A stretch of DNA of 64,000 bases from Hypericibacter adhaerens (GCF_008728835.1 NZ_CP042582.1:868001-932000), one strand, 5' to 3'. Shown: positions 17,906-27,124, counted from the first letter of the stretch. Translations and numbers: made by a program. Notes: generated from the letters alone by a model not told the origin.

Positions 17906-19419
17906 ATACCGATCCGATCACCGGCACCTATAGCGGCAATCGCGGGCTCCAGATCGAGGAACCGTTGATCTTCGAGCAGGGCGAGGAGGGACGCTGCGGC
18001 GTCGATCTTCCCGAACCGCCGAAGGTCTCGAGCCGTCTCGGCGGTCTCGGCCGCAAGAAGCCGGTCGGCCTGCCGGGCCTGTCGGAACCGCAGGTGGTGC
18101 GGCACTACACGCGGCTTTCGCAGAAGAACTATGCGATCGATATGGGGCTCTATCCCTTGGGCTCCTGCACGATGAAGCACAATCCGCGCCTCAACGAGAA
18201 GGTGGTGCGGCTGCCGGGCCTGGGCGATCTCCATCCGCTGCAGCCGGTCTCGACCGTGCAGGGCGCGCTCGAGTTGATCGACACGCTGGCCCATTGGCTC
18301 AAGACGCTCACCGGCATGCCGGCGGTGGCGATGTCGCCCGGTGCCGGCGCCCATGGCGAGCTCTGCGGCATCATGGCCATCCGCGCCGCGCTCGAGCATC
18401 GCGGCGATGCCCGCAAGCGCATCCTGGTGCCGGAGTCTGCGCACGGCACCAACCCCGCGACGGCGGCGGCCTGCGGCTACGAGGTCGATCCGATCCCGGC
18501 CAACGCCAAGGGCCGCGTCGATCTCGAGGCCTTCCGCGCCAAGCTCGGGCCCGACGTGGCGGGGATCATGATCACCAACCCCAACACCTGCGGCCTGTTC
18601 GAGCCCGACATCGTCGAGATCGCCGAGGCGATCCACGGCGCCGGCGGCTTCTTCTATTGCGACGGCGCCAATTTCAACGCCATCGTGGGCCGCGTGCGCC
18701 CGGGCGATCTCGGCATCGACTGCATGCATATCAACCTGCACAAGACCTTCTCGACGCCCCATGGCGGCGGCGGGCCGGGGGCGGGGCCGGTCGTGCTCTC
18801 CGAGGCGCTGGCGCCTTTCGCGCCGGTGCCCTGGGTGGTGCACGGTGCCGCCGGCTTCGATCTGGTGGAGCGCGATCCCAAGCAGCAATCCTTCGGCCGG
18901 CTCAAGGGCTTCCATGGCCAGATGGGCATGTTCGTCCGGGCGCTCGCCTACATGATGAGCCATGGCAGCGACGGGCTGAAGCAGGTGGCGGAGGATGCGG
19001 TCCTCAATGCCAACTACATCCTGGCCTCGCTCCGGGACGTGATGTCGCCGGCCTTCCCCGGTACCTGCATGCACGAGGCGCTGTTCGACGATCACTTCCT
19101 CAAGGATACCGGCGTCACCACGCTCGATTTCGCCAAGGCCCTGATCGACGAGGGCTATCACCCCATGACCATGTATTTCCCGCTGGTGGTCCATGGGGCG
19201 CTGCTGGTCGAGCCGACCGAGACCGAGAGCAAGGATTCGCTCGACCGTTTCATCGAGGTGATGAAGGGCTTGGCGCAGCGCGCCAAGTCGGGCGACGCCG
19301 CCCATTTCGAGGCGGCGCCGAAGCTGACGCCGCGCCGGCGCCTCGACGAGACCGCGGCCGCGCGCAAGCCCGTGCTGCGCTGGGTCCCGGGCTCGAACAG
19401 CGCCAAGGCGGCGGAGTAG
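17902..19419 (+). CDS. gcvPB: Glycine dehydrogenase (decarboxylating) subunit 2
   Basis: 505 residues, the catalytic PLP-binding half of the split P protein. PLP lysine is K281 in [16 protein letters not shown]. Other family blocks are [32 protein letters not shown] and NPNTCGLFE. Last gene of gcvT-H-PA-PB; the L protein (dihydrolipoyl dehydrogenase) is not in the window. It ends 17 bp from the convergent stop of the DUF900-type hydrolase, with no obvious terminator between. Confidence 0.97.
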   Translation: MNTDPITGTYSGNRGLQIEEPLIFEQGEEGRCGVDLPEPPKVSSRLGGLGRKKPVGLPGLSEPQVVRHYTRLSQKNYAIDMGLYPLGSCTMKHNPRLNEKVVRLPGLGDLHPLQPVSTVQGALELIDTLAHWLKTLTGMPAVAMSPGAGAHGELCGIMAIRAALEHRGDARKRILVPESAHGTNPATAAACGYEVDPIPANAKGRVDLEAFRAKLGPDVAGIMITNPNTCGLFEPDIVEIAEAIHGAGGFFYCDGANFNAIVGRVRPGDLGIDCMHINLHKTFSTPHGGGGPGAGPVVLSEALAPFAPVPWVVHGAAGFDLVERDPKQQSFGRLKGFHGQMGMFVRALAYMMSHGSDGLKQVAEDAVLNANYILASLRDVMSPAFPGTCMHEALFDDHFLKDTGVTTLDFAKALIDEGYHPMTMYFPLVVHGALLVEPTETESKDSLDRFIEVMKGLAQRAKSGDAAHFEAAPKLTPRRRLDETAAARKPVLRWVPGSNSAKAAE

Positions 19420-19436
19420 GCGGTCCCTGTAGCCCT

Positions 19437-20465
19437 CTAGGAGGGCATGGCCTTCTTCAGCCGGTAGCGCTTCGCGTCCGGCAGATAGAGCCGGCCCTTG
19501 ACCTGGAACGGCACGATGTCGCCGAACACCTGGCGCAGGTCGGCGCGCACCCGCGTGTTGACGCGATAGTACTGGTGGTTGGTGGCGTCGTCGTCGCCCG
19601 ACAGGGCTTCCGAGACGTCCACCACCGAGACCTTGTCGTTGAGGCTGCGGGTGTTGTCCGGGCCGCCGGCGCCGAGCCGGTCGGGATTGCCCTTGGTCAG
19701 GTCGCTGACGATGAGCGCCCGGTCGCGGGGCGTGTGATAGACCAGGACCTGCTGGGCCAGCTGCGCCAACGGCTTCAGCTTGGCGTCGAACTCGAAGGTG
19801 TCCGCATCCTCGTCGGCGGCGGCCAGGATCACCTTGTCGAAGAGCCGCGGCAGGGTGCTGTGATAGCGCCGCAAAAGCCCTTGCACGCCATACCGTAGCG
19901 CGTAGTTGCCCATGCTGTGCGCCAGGATATTGAGGCGCTGCTCGCAGCGGTCGTCGGTGGCGATCTTCTGCAGATAGCGCGCCGCGATCTCGATGGCGCG
20001 GGCCATGGCGTCGCCCGACCGCTCCACGTCGGCGCGATCCTTGGGATAGGACATCAGCGGCACCATCTTGCCGTCGGACGGCCAGGTGAAGACGAAGATG
20101 TTCATCTGCACCGCCAGCCATTTCTTGAACTCGGCCGCCCGGACCAGCGCCTCGGTGAAGCTGTAGCCGAAGCCGTGCACATAGATCAGCGTGTCGCGCG
20201 CATGGTCGATCATCTTGGCCTTGAGCGCGTCGAACACCTGCTGGCTGCCGAGCACCAGCGTCTTGTCGGTGGGGTCGTCGAAGACGAGCTTCTCGGGTGC
20301 CACCTCGAGCTTGCGGAGCTTGAGGGTCTTCTCGTCGATCTCGGCGGTGCCGAAGCGGATCGCCGTGCCGTCGATGGGGCCGAGCAGCGGTCCGAAATCG
20401 GTCGGCGGGTCGCCGATCGGGTTGCGGTTGGTGGCGAAGAAGACGGTGATGGTGGAGGCAGGCAT
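19437..20465 (-). CDS. Alpha/beta hydrolase of the DUF900 type
   Basis: 342 residues. Family signs are TVFFATNRNP near the N-terminus, the oxyanion region YVHGFGYSF (H97-G98) and the nucleophile elbow AHSMGN with S184. The acid is probably the aspartate in the DEDADTFE region (about 215-225) and the histidine is within the C-terminal third (VYHTPRD or a later His). DUF900 proteins are predicted serine hydrolases without a known substrate. No signal peptide is visible. Transcribed alone and convergent with the gcv operon. Confidence 0.8.
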   Translation of the reverse strand: MPASTITVFFATNRNPIGDPPTDFGPLLGPIDGTAIRFGTAEIDEKTLKLRKLEVAPEKLVFDDPTDKTLVLGSQQVFDALKAKMIDHARDTLIYVHGFGYSFTEALVRAAEFKKWLAVQMNIFVFTWPSDGKMVPLMSYPKDRADVERSGDAMARAIEIAARYLQKIATDDRCEQRLNILAHSMGNYALRYGVQGLLRRYHSTLPRLFDKVILAAADEDADTFEFDAKLKPLAQLAQQVLVYHTPRDRALIVSDLTKGNPDRLGAGGPDNTRSLNDKVSVVDVSEALSGDDDATNHQYYRVNTRVRADLRQVFGDIVPFQVKGRLYLPDAKRYRLKKAMPS

Positions 20466-20691
20466 GGCCCTTCCTTCCGAGAGGATATCGGTTCACGAAC
20501 TGGGCCTGATAGGAAGTCTATCTTATCGGTGCCGGAAGACCAGCGTCCGATGGGCCGACGCCGCCATCGACTCGTCGCGAGACTCGGCTATTGCCATAGA
20601 TTGACCGTCCAATATCCTTGGACCCTTCCGGATCGTCGGCTGCTCAATTCCCCGGGCGCCGGCACCCACGACAGGCGAATGGATCGGGATC

Positions 20692-21213
20692 ATGACAGGA
20701 TCAGGGCGCCCGCGCCTCAGACCGGCGCGGCCCGAGGATGCGGCCGAGATCGTCGCCATGGTGCGCGAGCTGGCCGAATACGAGAAGGAACCGCCCTCGA
20801 CCGTCGAGGCGAGCGCCGAAGATTTCCGGCGCGACTGCTTCGGCCCCAACCCCCGCGCCGAGGTGCTGATCCTGGAGGAGGGGGCGGCGATCCTGGGCTT
20901 CGCGCTCTACTATCACAACTACTCGACCTGGCTGGGCCAAGCCGGGCTTTATGTGGAGGATTTCTACCTGCGGCCTCCGGCGCGGGGCCGCGGACTGGGC
21001 CGGATGGTCATGGCCGGCATCGCCCAGATCGCGCGGGCGCGCGGCTGCCGGCGCCTCGAGCTGCAGGTGCTCGACTGGAACCCGGCGCGCCAATTCTACG
21101 AACGCATCGGGATGGAGCATCGGGACGACTGGTGCTCCTACCGGATCGCCGAAGAGGGCCTGGAACGGCTGGCATCGGAGGTTGACGATGGATCTTGGTC
21201 TGAAAGGCCGTAA
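20692..21213 (+). CDS. GNAT N-acetyltransferase, diamine acetyltransferase-like
   Basis: 173 residues. The fold signature is RLRPARPEDAAEIVAMVRELAEYEK at the N-terminus, then LYVEDFYLRPPARGRGLGRMVM (acetyl-CoA pyrophosphate loop RGRGLG) and LQVLDWNPARQFYERIGM. LYVEDFYLRP and NYSTWLG are typical of the eukaryotic-like spermidine/spermine or thialysine acetyltransferase branch, so a small amine substrate is likely but not proven. The 3' end overlaps the next SDR gene by 26 bp. Confidence 0.85.
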   Translation: MTGSGRPRLRPARPEDAAEIVAMVRELAEYEKEPPSTVEASAEDFRRDCFGPNPRAEVLILEEGAAILGFALYYHNYSTWLGQAGLYVEDFYLRPPARGRGLGRMVMAGIAQIARARGCRRLELQVLDWNPARQFYERIGMEHRDDWCSYRIAEEGLERLASEVDDGSWSERP

Positions 21214-21967
21214 GGCGCTGGTCTGCGCGGCCAGCAAGGGCATGGGGCGCGGCTGCGCCGAGGCCCTGGCCCGCGAGGGCTGCGAAGTCTGGATCACCGC
21301 GCGCCACGCGGATGTGCTGGAGGCGACCGCGGCCTCGATCCGGAAAGCCACCGGTGCGCGCGTGACCGCGGTTACGGGCGACATCGCGACCGAAGCGGGG
21401 CGCCAGGCGGCGCTCGCCGCCTGCCCCGAACCCGACATTTTGGTGAACAATGCCGGCGGCCCGCCCACCGGCGATTTCCGCAATTTCACCCGCCAAGACT
21501 GGGACGCGGCGCTCGAGGCCAACATGCTGGCGCCGATCTTCCTCATCAAGGCCACGATCGACGCCATGACGCGCCGCGGCTTCGGGCGCATCGTCAACAT
21601 CACCTCCGTGACGGTGAAGCAGCCTTTCGCCTCGCTGGCGCTCTCCAACGGCGCGCGCAGCGGTCTCACCGGTTTCATCGCCGGCCTCGCCCGCGAGGTG
21701 GCCCGGCACAACGTCACTGTCAACAACCTGCTGCCGGGCTCGATCGCGACCGATCGCAGCGAGGTGTTCGTCGCCAGCCACGCCAAGGCGCGCGGCATCA
21801 GCCGCGAGGCGGCGCTGGCGGAGCTCGAGAAGGAGATTCCCGCCGGCCGCTTCGGTACGCCCGAGGAGTTCGGCGAGGCCTGTGCCTTTCTCTGCTCGGT
21901 CCAGGCCGGCTACATCACCGGCCAGAATATTCTGATCGACGGCGGCGCCTATCCGGGGACGTTCTGA
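21188..21967 (+). CDS. SDR-fold protein lacking the catalytic Tyr/Lys
   Basis: 259 residues, start ATG 21188 preceded by GGAGG at 21178-21182, overlapping the GNAT gene. Rossmann parts are altered: the nucleotide loop reads CAASKGMGRG instead of TGxxxGIG. NNAG (87-90), catalytic Asn N112 and Ser S140 (NITS) are kept, but the YxxxK pair is replaced by S153-N-G-A-R157. This matches a known divergent group of beta-ketoacyl-ACP-reductase-like SDRs without the standard tetrad. It may bind nucleotide without classical dehydrogenase chemistry, or use other residues; the substrate is unknown. Confidence 0.85.
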   Translation: MDLGLKGRKALVCAASKGMGRGCAEALAREGCEVWITARHADVLEATAASIRKATGARVTAVTGDIATEAGRQAALAACPEPDILVNNAGGPPTGDFRNFTRQDWDAALEANMLAPIFLIKATIDAMTRRGFGRIVNITSVTVKQPFASLALSNGARSGLTGFIAGLAREVARHNVTVNNLLPGSIATDRSEVFVASHAKARGISREAALAELEKEIPAGRFGTPEEFGEACAFLCSVQAGYITGQNILIDGGAYPGTF

Positions 21968-22060
21968 AGGACGGCAGCGGGCATCCTGCGCGGCTTGCGC
22001 ATCGCCATGTAGGCTTGATCCCCTGTCAGTCTGAGCGAGCGCGAAGAGTGCGGTCGCCGT

Positions 22061-22996
22061 TCAGCCGGTTTTGCGGCGCGCGCCGCCAGCGGGTCTCGCC
22101 TTGACGAGCGCTTCGAGATTCTCGGCGAAAGCGGCGCGGAACCGCTCCACCGGCAGGGCCAGCTTGCCCAGCATCGGCAGATGCACGATCCAGCCATGGA
22201 TCGCCTCGGGCAGGCCCGCCACCCGCAGGACGGTGAGCTCGTCGCGATAAGCGCTACGCTCGATCGTCCAGGGTGGCACGATCGCCAGGCCGATGCCGCG
22301 CGCGGCCAGCGACAGCTTGAGTTCGGTCCCTTGGGCTTCCACCGCGACCTGAAACGGCAGGCCCGCCGCCGCGAAGAGCGCCGCGATGCCGGCTCGCGTG
22401 CCACAGCCTTCCTGATTGACGATCCAGGGATGGGCCGACACCGCCTTGAGATCGGCGCGCCGCGGCAGGCCGAGCTGCCGCGCGGCGACGACGGCGAGCT
22501 CCAGCTTGCCCAACGGCGTCGCCTGCAGCGGCGCCGGGATCTCCGTTTCCTGCATGACCATGACCGCGGCGGCGTCGAGCGAGCCGGCCAGGATCAGCCG
22601 GATCAAGGTGGGGGACCAGGAGGAGGTGATGCGCAGGGACAGCCGCGGGAAGCTGGCGCGCACCTCGTCGATCGGACCCGCCAGCGCCACATCGCCGACG
22701 TTGGGCGTGATGCCGAGGCGCAATTCGCCGGTGGGTGTCCCGTCGGGCGCCACGCCGGCCACGAGATCGCCGACCGAGCGCAGCACGCGGCGGCCGAGCT
22801 GATAGGCCTCGCGCCCCGCGCCCGTCGGCTTCAGCGGCTTGCCGGCGCGGTCGAGCAGGCTCGTGCCCAGCGCCTGCTCCAGGTTCTGGATGCGCCGCGT
22901 GATGGCCGGCTGGGTGAGGTTGAGCTGCGCGGCGGCGGCGCTGATCGAGCCGGTATCGATCACGGCCACGAAGGCCTCGATATCGTGCGTGTTCAT
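22061..22996 (-). CDS. LysR-type transcriptional regulator
   Basis: 311 residues. N-terminal winged helix-turn-helix (DIEAFVAVIDTGSISAAAAQLNLTQPAITRRIQNLEQALG, positions about 4-43 read as separate segments) followed by a periplasmic-binding-protein-like effector domain. Divergent from the MFS transporter gene, the usual arrangement for a LysR regulator and its target. An inverted repeat lies in the 119 bp between them. The effector is unknown. Confidence 0.92.
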   Translation of the reverse strand: MNTHDIEAFVAVIDTGSISAAAAQLNLTQPAITRRIQNLEQALGTSLLDRAGKPLKPTGAGREAYQLGRRVLRSVGDLVAGVAPDGTPTGELRLGITPNVGDVALAGPIDEVRASFPRLSLRITSSWSPTLIRLILAGSLDAAAVMVMQETEIPAPLQATPLGKLELAVVAARQLGLPRRADLKAVSAHPWIVNQEGCGTRAGIAALFAAAGLPFQVAVEAQGTELKLSLAARGIGLAIVPPWTIERSAYRDELTVLRVAGLPEAIHGWIVHLPMLGKLALPVERFRAAFAENLEALVKARPAGGARRKTG

Positions 22997-23013
22997 GCGT
23001 ATCTCGCATAAAG

Positions 23014-23061
23014 ATGATAAAGATTATCGAATTGTATCATGATGAGGCCTCTTCTTAAAGT
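23014..23061 (+). promoter_or_regulatory. Operator/promoter between the LysR gene and the MFS gene
   Basis: A perfect 5-bp inverted repeat, GATAA-AGA-TTATC (23016-23028), is nested at the left edge of a wider pair, ATGATA (23014-23019) and TATCAT (23035-23040). Downstream, TTGTAT (23032-23037) and TAAAGT (23056-23061) form a weak -35/-10 with an 18-nt spacer reading toward the MFS gene. LysR proteins bind T-N11-A palindromes upstream of or overlapping -35, which fits this position. Confidence 0.5.
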
Positions 23062-23115
23062 CCCCGGTCCCGACGCCATGGCGTCGCTCACCCCCCCGCG
23101 ACCAGGGAGCCCAGC

Positions 23116-24396
23116 ATGGACAGCGGTCTCGACAAGGCGTGCCTCGAAGAAACCCCGCAGCGCTCGCCGGCTTGCGCTTCGCCGCGGATGGGGACGGGTC
23201 TGACGGTCCTGTTCGCGACCGCGGTCGGCGTCCTGGTCATGTGCCTGTCGGCCAGCCAGGCCTTGATCGGGGAGTTCGGGCCGTCGCTCGGGCTCAGCAC
23301 CGCCGCCGCGAGCCTGGTGGTCACCTTCACGCTTCTCGGCTACGCCGCGGGCCTGTTCCTGCTGGTGCCGCTGGTCGATGTCGTCGAGAACCGGCGATTG
23401 ATCCTCGGCACGATGGCGGCCTGCATCGCCGCCCTGGGCGGTGCTGCGCTGGCGCCGGGGGCGACGCTCTTCATCGCGCTCTCCTTCATCGTCGGCATGA
23501 CCTCGACCGTGGTCCAGATGCTGGTGCCGACCGCGGCTTTCCTCACGCCGGAAGCGAGGCGGGGACGGGTGGTCGGCAACATCATGAGCGGCATCATGCT
23601 GGGACTTCTGCTCGGCCGGCCGCTCGCCTGCCTGGTCGCGGAATGGTTCGGCTGGCGCGCCTATTACGGCATGAGCGCCGTTCTCGTCGCCGTCATGGCG
23701 CTCGCGCTCGCGCGCGTCCTGCCGCGGCAACGTCCGGCGGCCGGTCCGCGCTACGGCGCCCTGATCGCGTCGCTCCTGGCGCTGCTTCGCGAAGAGCCGG
23801 TCCTTCGCCGTCGCGCGAGCTACCAGGCACTGCTGATGGGGAGCTTCAGCGTGTTCTGGACCGCCATCGCTCTGCGGCTGCAGGCGCCGCCCTACAATCT
23901 CGGCCATGACGGCGTTGCCCTCTATGCGCTGGCGGGCGCCGCCGGGGCGGTCGTGGCGCCGCTGGCGGGGCGCGCCGGCGATCGCGGCCTGACGCGGCGC
24001 ATCACCTTCCTCGGCCATGGCACGGCCATCGTCGCCATGCTGCTGGGGGGTGCGGTGGCGGGAGGAAGCTGGTCCCTGGATCTCATGGGCCTGCATCTGC
24101 TGCCGATGCTCTCGCTGGGCTTCCTGGTCGCGACCGCGCTGCTGCTGGACAGCGGCGTCGTCGCCGATCAGGCGGTCGGGCGGCGCGCGATCAATCTGCT
24201 GCGGCCGGAGGCGCGGGGCCGGCTCAACGGCCTCTTCACCGGCATCTTCTTCCTCGGCGCTTCGGCCGGCGCCCTGCTCGAGGGGCCGGCCTGGTCCTGG
24301 GGCGGCTGGGCCGCGGTCTGCTGGGTGGGATTGGGTTTCGCGCTCGCGGCCCTGCTGCTGCATGCCGTCGAGCCGCGCCATGCCCGCGTCGACTGA
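23116..24396 (+). CDS. MFS transporter
   Basis: 426 residues with about 12 hydrophobic helices in two halves. The first loop and helix resemble AraJ/sugar-efflux type drug:H+ antiporters (LGYAAGLFLLVPLVDVVENRRLI is the motif A region, with D-x-x-x-x-R). It sits in the inner membrane and probably exports a small molecule, but the substrate is not evident. ATG 23116 follows CAGGGAGC. Probably regulated by the divergent LysR protein; it ends at a bidirectional terminator shared with the atp operon. Confidence 0.85.
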   Translation: MDSGLDKACLEETPQRSPACASPRMGTGLTVLFATAVGVLVMCLSASQALIGEFGPSLGLSTAAASLVVTFTLLGYAAGLFLLVPLVDVVENRRLILGTMAACIAALGGAALAPGATLFIALSFIVGMTSTVVQMLVPTAAFLTPEARRGRVVGNIMSGIMLGLLLGRPLACLVAEWFGWRAYYGMSAVLVAVMALALARVLPRQRPAAGPRYGALIASLLALLREEPVLRRRASYQALLMGSFSVFWTAIALRLQAPPYNLGHDGVALYALAGAAGAVVAPLAGRAGDRGLTRRITFLGHGTAIVAMLLGGAVAGGSWSLDLMGLHLLPMLSLGFLVATALLLDSGVVADQAVGRRAINLLRPEARGRLNGLFTGIFFLGASAGALLEGPAWSWGGWAAVCWVGLGFALAALLLHAVEPRHARVD

Positions 24397-24416
24397 GGCG
24401 ACCGCTCGCGCATGAA

Positions 24417-24447
24417 AAAGGCCCCATCCTTCTCGGGCGGGGCCTTT
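24417..24447. terminator. Bidirectional Rho-independent terminator
   Basis: Stem AAAGGCCCC (24417-24425) and GGGGCCTTT (24439-24447) with a 13-nt loop. It has A-runs on the left (24415-24419) and T-runs on the right, so it can serve both the MFS gene on the plus strand and atpF on the minus strand. Confidence 0.8.
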
Positions 24448-24474
24448 CGATTCCTGGCTCGGGAGAGCCGGCGT

Positions 24475-24963
24475 CTAATGCAGGCGGCGCTCCAGGTCGG
24501 CCACCGACTGGTCGATCAGGCTCGAGGCGCGGCTCTGGTCGAGCCCGGAGGCCAGCGCCTTCTGCGCGCCCTGGACGGCCAGATTGACCGCCTGGTTGCG
24601 GACCTCGGCCACGGCCTGGCTCTCGGCCTGGGCGATCTTCTCCATGGCCTGGCGCTCGCGGCGCTTCAGCGCGGCTTCGATCGTGGCCGCCGATTCCTTG
24701 CGGATGCGCTCCGCCTCGGACTTGGCATGGGCCAGGATCTCCTCGGCGTCCTTCAGCGCCTGGCGCTGGCGGCGCTGATAGTCGGCGAGGAGCTTCTCGG
24801 CCTCGGCCCGCAGCCGCTCGGCCTCGGCCAGCTCGCTGCGGATCTTGGCAGAGCGGTCGTCCAGCATCTTGTTGAGCGCGCGCAGGACCGGGCGCGCCGC
24901 CAGCACGAGGAAGATGACGGTGGCGATCGCAACCCAGGTTTCGGGATCCTGGAAGATTTCCAT
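24475..24963 (-). CDS. atpF: ATP synthase F0 subunit b
   Basis: 162 residues. One N-terminal membrane helix (about 10-27, WVAIATVIFLVLAARPVL) followed by a long charged coiled-coil stalk rich in Ala, Glu, Arg and Lys. Forms the peripheral stator with subunit b', linking F0 subunit a to F1. ATG at 24963 overlaps the stop of the b' gene (TGATG). Last gene of the F0 operon. Confidence 0.94.
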   Translation of the reverse strand: MEIFQDPETWVAIATVIFLVLAARPVLRALNKMLDDRSAKIRSELAEAERLRAEAEKLLADYQRRQRQALKDAEEILAHAKSEAERIRKESAATIEAALKRRERQAMEKIAQAESQAVAEVRNQAVNLAVQGAQKALASGLDQSRASSLIDQSVADLERRLH

Positions 24964-25556
24964 CAGCGGCGCTCCTTCGCGGCGGCTTCGACCCATTCCT
25001 TCGCGGCCGAGGGCGACAGCTCGACGCCCGCCACCTTGCGCACGATGCTCTGGGTCAGCTCCACCGCGACATTGCGAGTCTCGGCGAGCGCCGCGTCCTT
25101 GGTCGCGTTGATGCGCTTCTCGGCTTCCTCGGTCCGGGCATTGAGCTCGGTCGCGAAGGCCGCCTCGCGCTTGGCGAGCTCGGCGGCGACATCGGCCGCC
25201 GCCTGGCCGGTGAGGGCCTGGGCCTTCACCCGCGCGTCGGTCATCGCCTTCTCGTAGGCCGACAGCACGCTCTCGGCCTCGGTCTTCACGCGCTCGGCGC
25301 GCGCCAGATCGCCTTCGAGCTTCTGCTGCCGGTTGGCCAGGGTTGCTGCGATCTTGGGCAGCGCCAGGCGCGACATCAGCAGATAGAGGACGACGAAGGT
25401 GATGGCGAGCCAGATCAACTGCGGCGCGAACACCGCCGGGTCGAGCTGGGGCAGGCCGGCCTTTTCGCCTTCGGCGGCCAAAGCCGGCGCAGCCGCGACC
25501 GACCCCAGAGCGAGGGCGGCCAGGAGCTGCATCTTGCGGGTCAGGCCGTTGCGCAT
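24963..25556 (-). CDS. atpF2: ATP synthase F0 subunit b'
   Basis: 197 residues. Second stator subunit, as in photosynthetic bacteria and alphaproteobacteria. The membrane helix (about 45-65, QLIWLAITFVVLYLLMSRLALP) and the coiled coil carry the PKI...RQQKLEGDL region typical of b'. Ahead of this helix is an extra N-terminus (residues 1-28) that looks like a cleavable signal peptide (basic, then LLAALALGSVAAAPALA, A-x-A site). Confidence 0.92.
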   Translation of the reverse strand: MRNGLTRKMQLLAALALGSVAAAPALAAEGEKAGLPQLDPAVFAPQLIWLAITFVVLYLLMSRLALPKIAATLANRQQKLEGDLARAERVKTEAESVLSAYEKAMTDARVKAQALTGQAAADVAAELAKREAAFATELNARTEEAEKRINATKDAALAETRNVAVELTQSIVRKVAGVELSPSAAKEWVEAAAKERR

Positions 25557-25594
25557 GACGAGGCGGGGCCTTTCTTCAGGTCCGATGGCGCCGA

Positions 25595-25819
25595 TCAGCC
25601 GAACAGGATCAGCATCGCGATGCCGAGCGCGAAGATCGCGGTCGCTTCGGACAGCGCCATGCCGACGAACAGGTTGCCGGTCTGGGTCTTGGCCGCGGCC
25701 GGGTTGCGGATGCCCGCGCCCACGAACTGGCCGAACAGCATGCCGATGCCGATACCCGCGCCCGCGACGCCGATGGTGGCGAGGCCCGCGCCCAGCATCT
25801 TTGCAGCTTCGATTTCCAT
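25595..25819 (-). CDS. atpE: ATP synthase F0 subunit c
   Basis: 74 residues, two membrane helices. The proton-binding carboxylate is E58 in ALSEATAIFALG, and the polar loop is RNPAAAKTQT. Forms the rotating c-ring. The ligand set does not show the Gln/Glu and Ser/Thr arrangement of sodium-type rings, so proton coupling is expected. A clear GAAAGGAT ribosome site precedes the ATG. Confidence 0.97.
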   Translation of the reverse strand: MEIEAAKMLGAGLATIGVAGAGIGIGMLFGQFVGAGIRNPAAAKTQTGNLFVGMALSEATAIFALGIAMLILFG

Positions 25820-25871
25820 GTCTCGATCCTTTCAGGTTTGGAAGAAGTGAGGTTGTTGGGTTTTGTGTCGA

Positions 25872-26609
25872 TCAGTGCTGCGGATGCAGCGCGTCGTGCA
25901 GATAGAGGCAGCTCAGCACGGCGAAGATGTAGGCCTGCAGCGTCGCCACGAAGAGCTCGAAGCCGACGAAGACCGCGATGAAGATCAGCGGTGCGACGCC
26001 GAAGATGCCCAGGAGCGTCACGAAGCCGGCGAACACCTTCAGCATGGTGTGGCCGACCATCATGTTGAGAAAGAGACGCACCGACAGGGTCACCGGCCGG
26101 ATGAAGTAGGAGATGATCTCGATCGGGATCAGCAGGGGCAGCACGAAGATCGGCACGCCCGAGGGGCAGAACAGGCGCAGGAACTTGGGCCCGTTCTTGA
26201 TGATCCCGATCGCCGTCACGCCGATGAAGACCAGCAGCGCCAGGGCCAGCGTCACGATGATGTGGCTGGTGACGGTGAAGGCGTAGGGGATCAGGCCGAA
26301 GACGTTGCAGAACAGCACGAACATGAAGAGCGTGAAGATGAACGGAAAATACTTCCGCCCTTCGCCGCCGACATTGTCGCGCACCAGATTGGCGATGAAC
26401 TCGTAGAACATCTCCGCCAGCGACTGCCAGCGGCCCGGCACCAGGGCGCGGCTGCGCATCGAGAGCGTGAGGAAGAGGGTGATGGCCAGGATGGCGATCA
26501 CCATCCAGAGCGCGGAGTTGGTGAAGGAGGCGTTGATGCCACCGATCTTGAGCGGGATCAGCTCGTGGATCGTAAATTGCTCGAGCGGGCTATGGGCCTC
26601 GGTCGCCAC
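25872..26609 (-). CDS. atpB: ATP synthase F0 subunit a
   Basis: 245 residues, five or six membrane helices. The essential arginine lies in RPVTLSVRLFLNMMVGHTML, and the C-terminal block is GFELFVATLQAYIFAVLSCLYLHDAL. Forms the proton half-channels against the c-ring. It sits six bases after atpI and 52 bp before atpE. Confidence 0.96.
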   Translation of the reverse strand: MATEAHSPLEQFTIHELIPLKIGGINASFTNSALWMVIAILAITLFLTLSMRSRALVPGRWQSLAEMFYEFIANLVRDNVGGEGRKYFPFIFTLFMFVLFCNVFGLIPYAFTVTSHIIVTLALALLVFIGVTAIGIIKNGPKFLRLFCPSGVPIFVLPLLIPIEIISYFIRPVTLSVRLFLNMMVGHTMLKVFAGFVTLLGIFGVAPLIFIAVFVGFELFVATLQAYIFAVLSCLYLHDALHPQH

Positions 26610-26615
26610 GTTTCC

Positions 26616-26978
26616 TCAGTCCTTCTTCCGTCCGTCGCCACCCGGCCCTTGAGGCCGGTCCTTGTCCTGCTCGCTGCGGTCCGCCTGCGTCATCGCCCGA
26701 TAGGCGTTGAGCAGTCCGCCGGCCGCGCCGAGGAGGAAAAGCAGCACCATGAGCCAGGGCTTCGTGCCCAGCTCCTGATCAAGCCACCATCCCAGTCCCG
26801 CGCCGAACAGCATGCCGCCGATCAACTCGACCGCGACCCGATAGCCAGCACCCGCTCCGCGTTCGGCGGGAAGCGCCGGCCCGCGGCCGTCGCTCTTCCC
26901 TTCATTCTGACGCGCGCGCGCGGCTTTCAGCCGGGCGTCGAGATCGTTCAACGGTGGCGGGGGACCCCCTTCGGTCAT
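26616..26978 (-). CDS. atpI: AtpI-like F0 assembly protein
   Basis: 120 residues, start MTEGG at 26978. A polar N-terminal half (LNDLDARLKAARARQNE) is followed by two membrane helices with GMLFGAGLGWWLDQELGTKPW between and AYRAM after, the signature of alphaproteobacterial AtpI/Atp synthase gene 1 proteins. AtpI is thought to help c-ring assembly or magnesium entry. First gene of the F0 operon, preceded by a good promoter. Confidence 0.88.
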   Translation of the reverse strand: MTEGGPPPPLNDLDARLKAARARQNEGKSDGRGPALPAERGAGAGYRVAVELIGGMLFGAGLGWWLDQELGTKPWLMVLLFLLGAAGGLLNAYRAMTQADRSEQDKDRPQGPGGDGRKKD

Positions 26979-27038
26979 CGGCCCAAATGACACGCAAAAC
27001 CGCCGCAGCAGAAGGCTCCGGCGGCCCAAGCGGAGCGC

Positions 27039-27067
27039 ACCATACGGGCGACCCCCACCCCTGTCAA
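27039..27067 (-). promoter_or_regulatory. Sigma-70-like promoter of the atpI-B-E-b'-b operon
   Basis: Read on the minus strand: TTGACA (27067-27062), 17-nt spacer, TATGGT (27044-27039). The predicted transcription start, near 27032, gives a leader of about 54 nt before atpI. A perfect -35 with optimal spacing in GC-rich DNA is a strong call. Confidence 0.75.
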
Positions 27068-27124
27068 GCCTGGGCGGCCGTTCGACAAACGCTTGCGGCG
27101 CAAGGAAAAACCGGGCCTGCGGCG

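Noticed and set aside
17377-20496. A 1039-codon open frame on the minus strand
   Set aside because: Runs antisense through gcvPB and out of frame through the DUF900-type hydrolase gene; no coherent domain.
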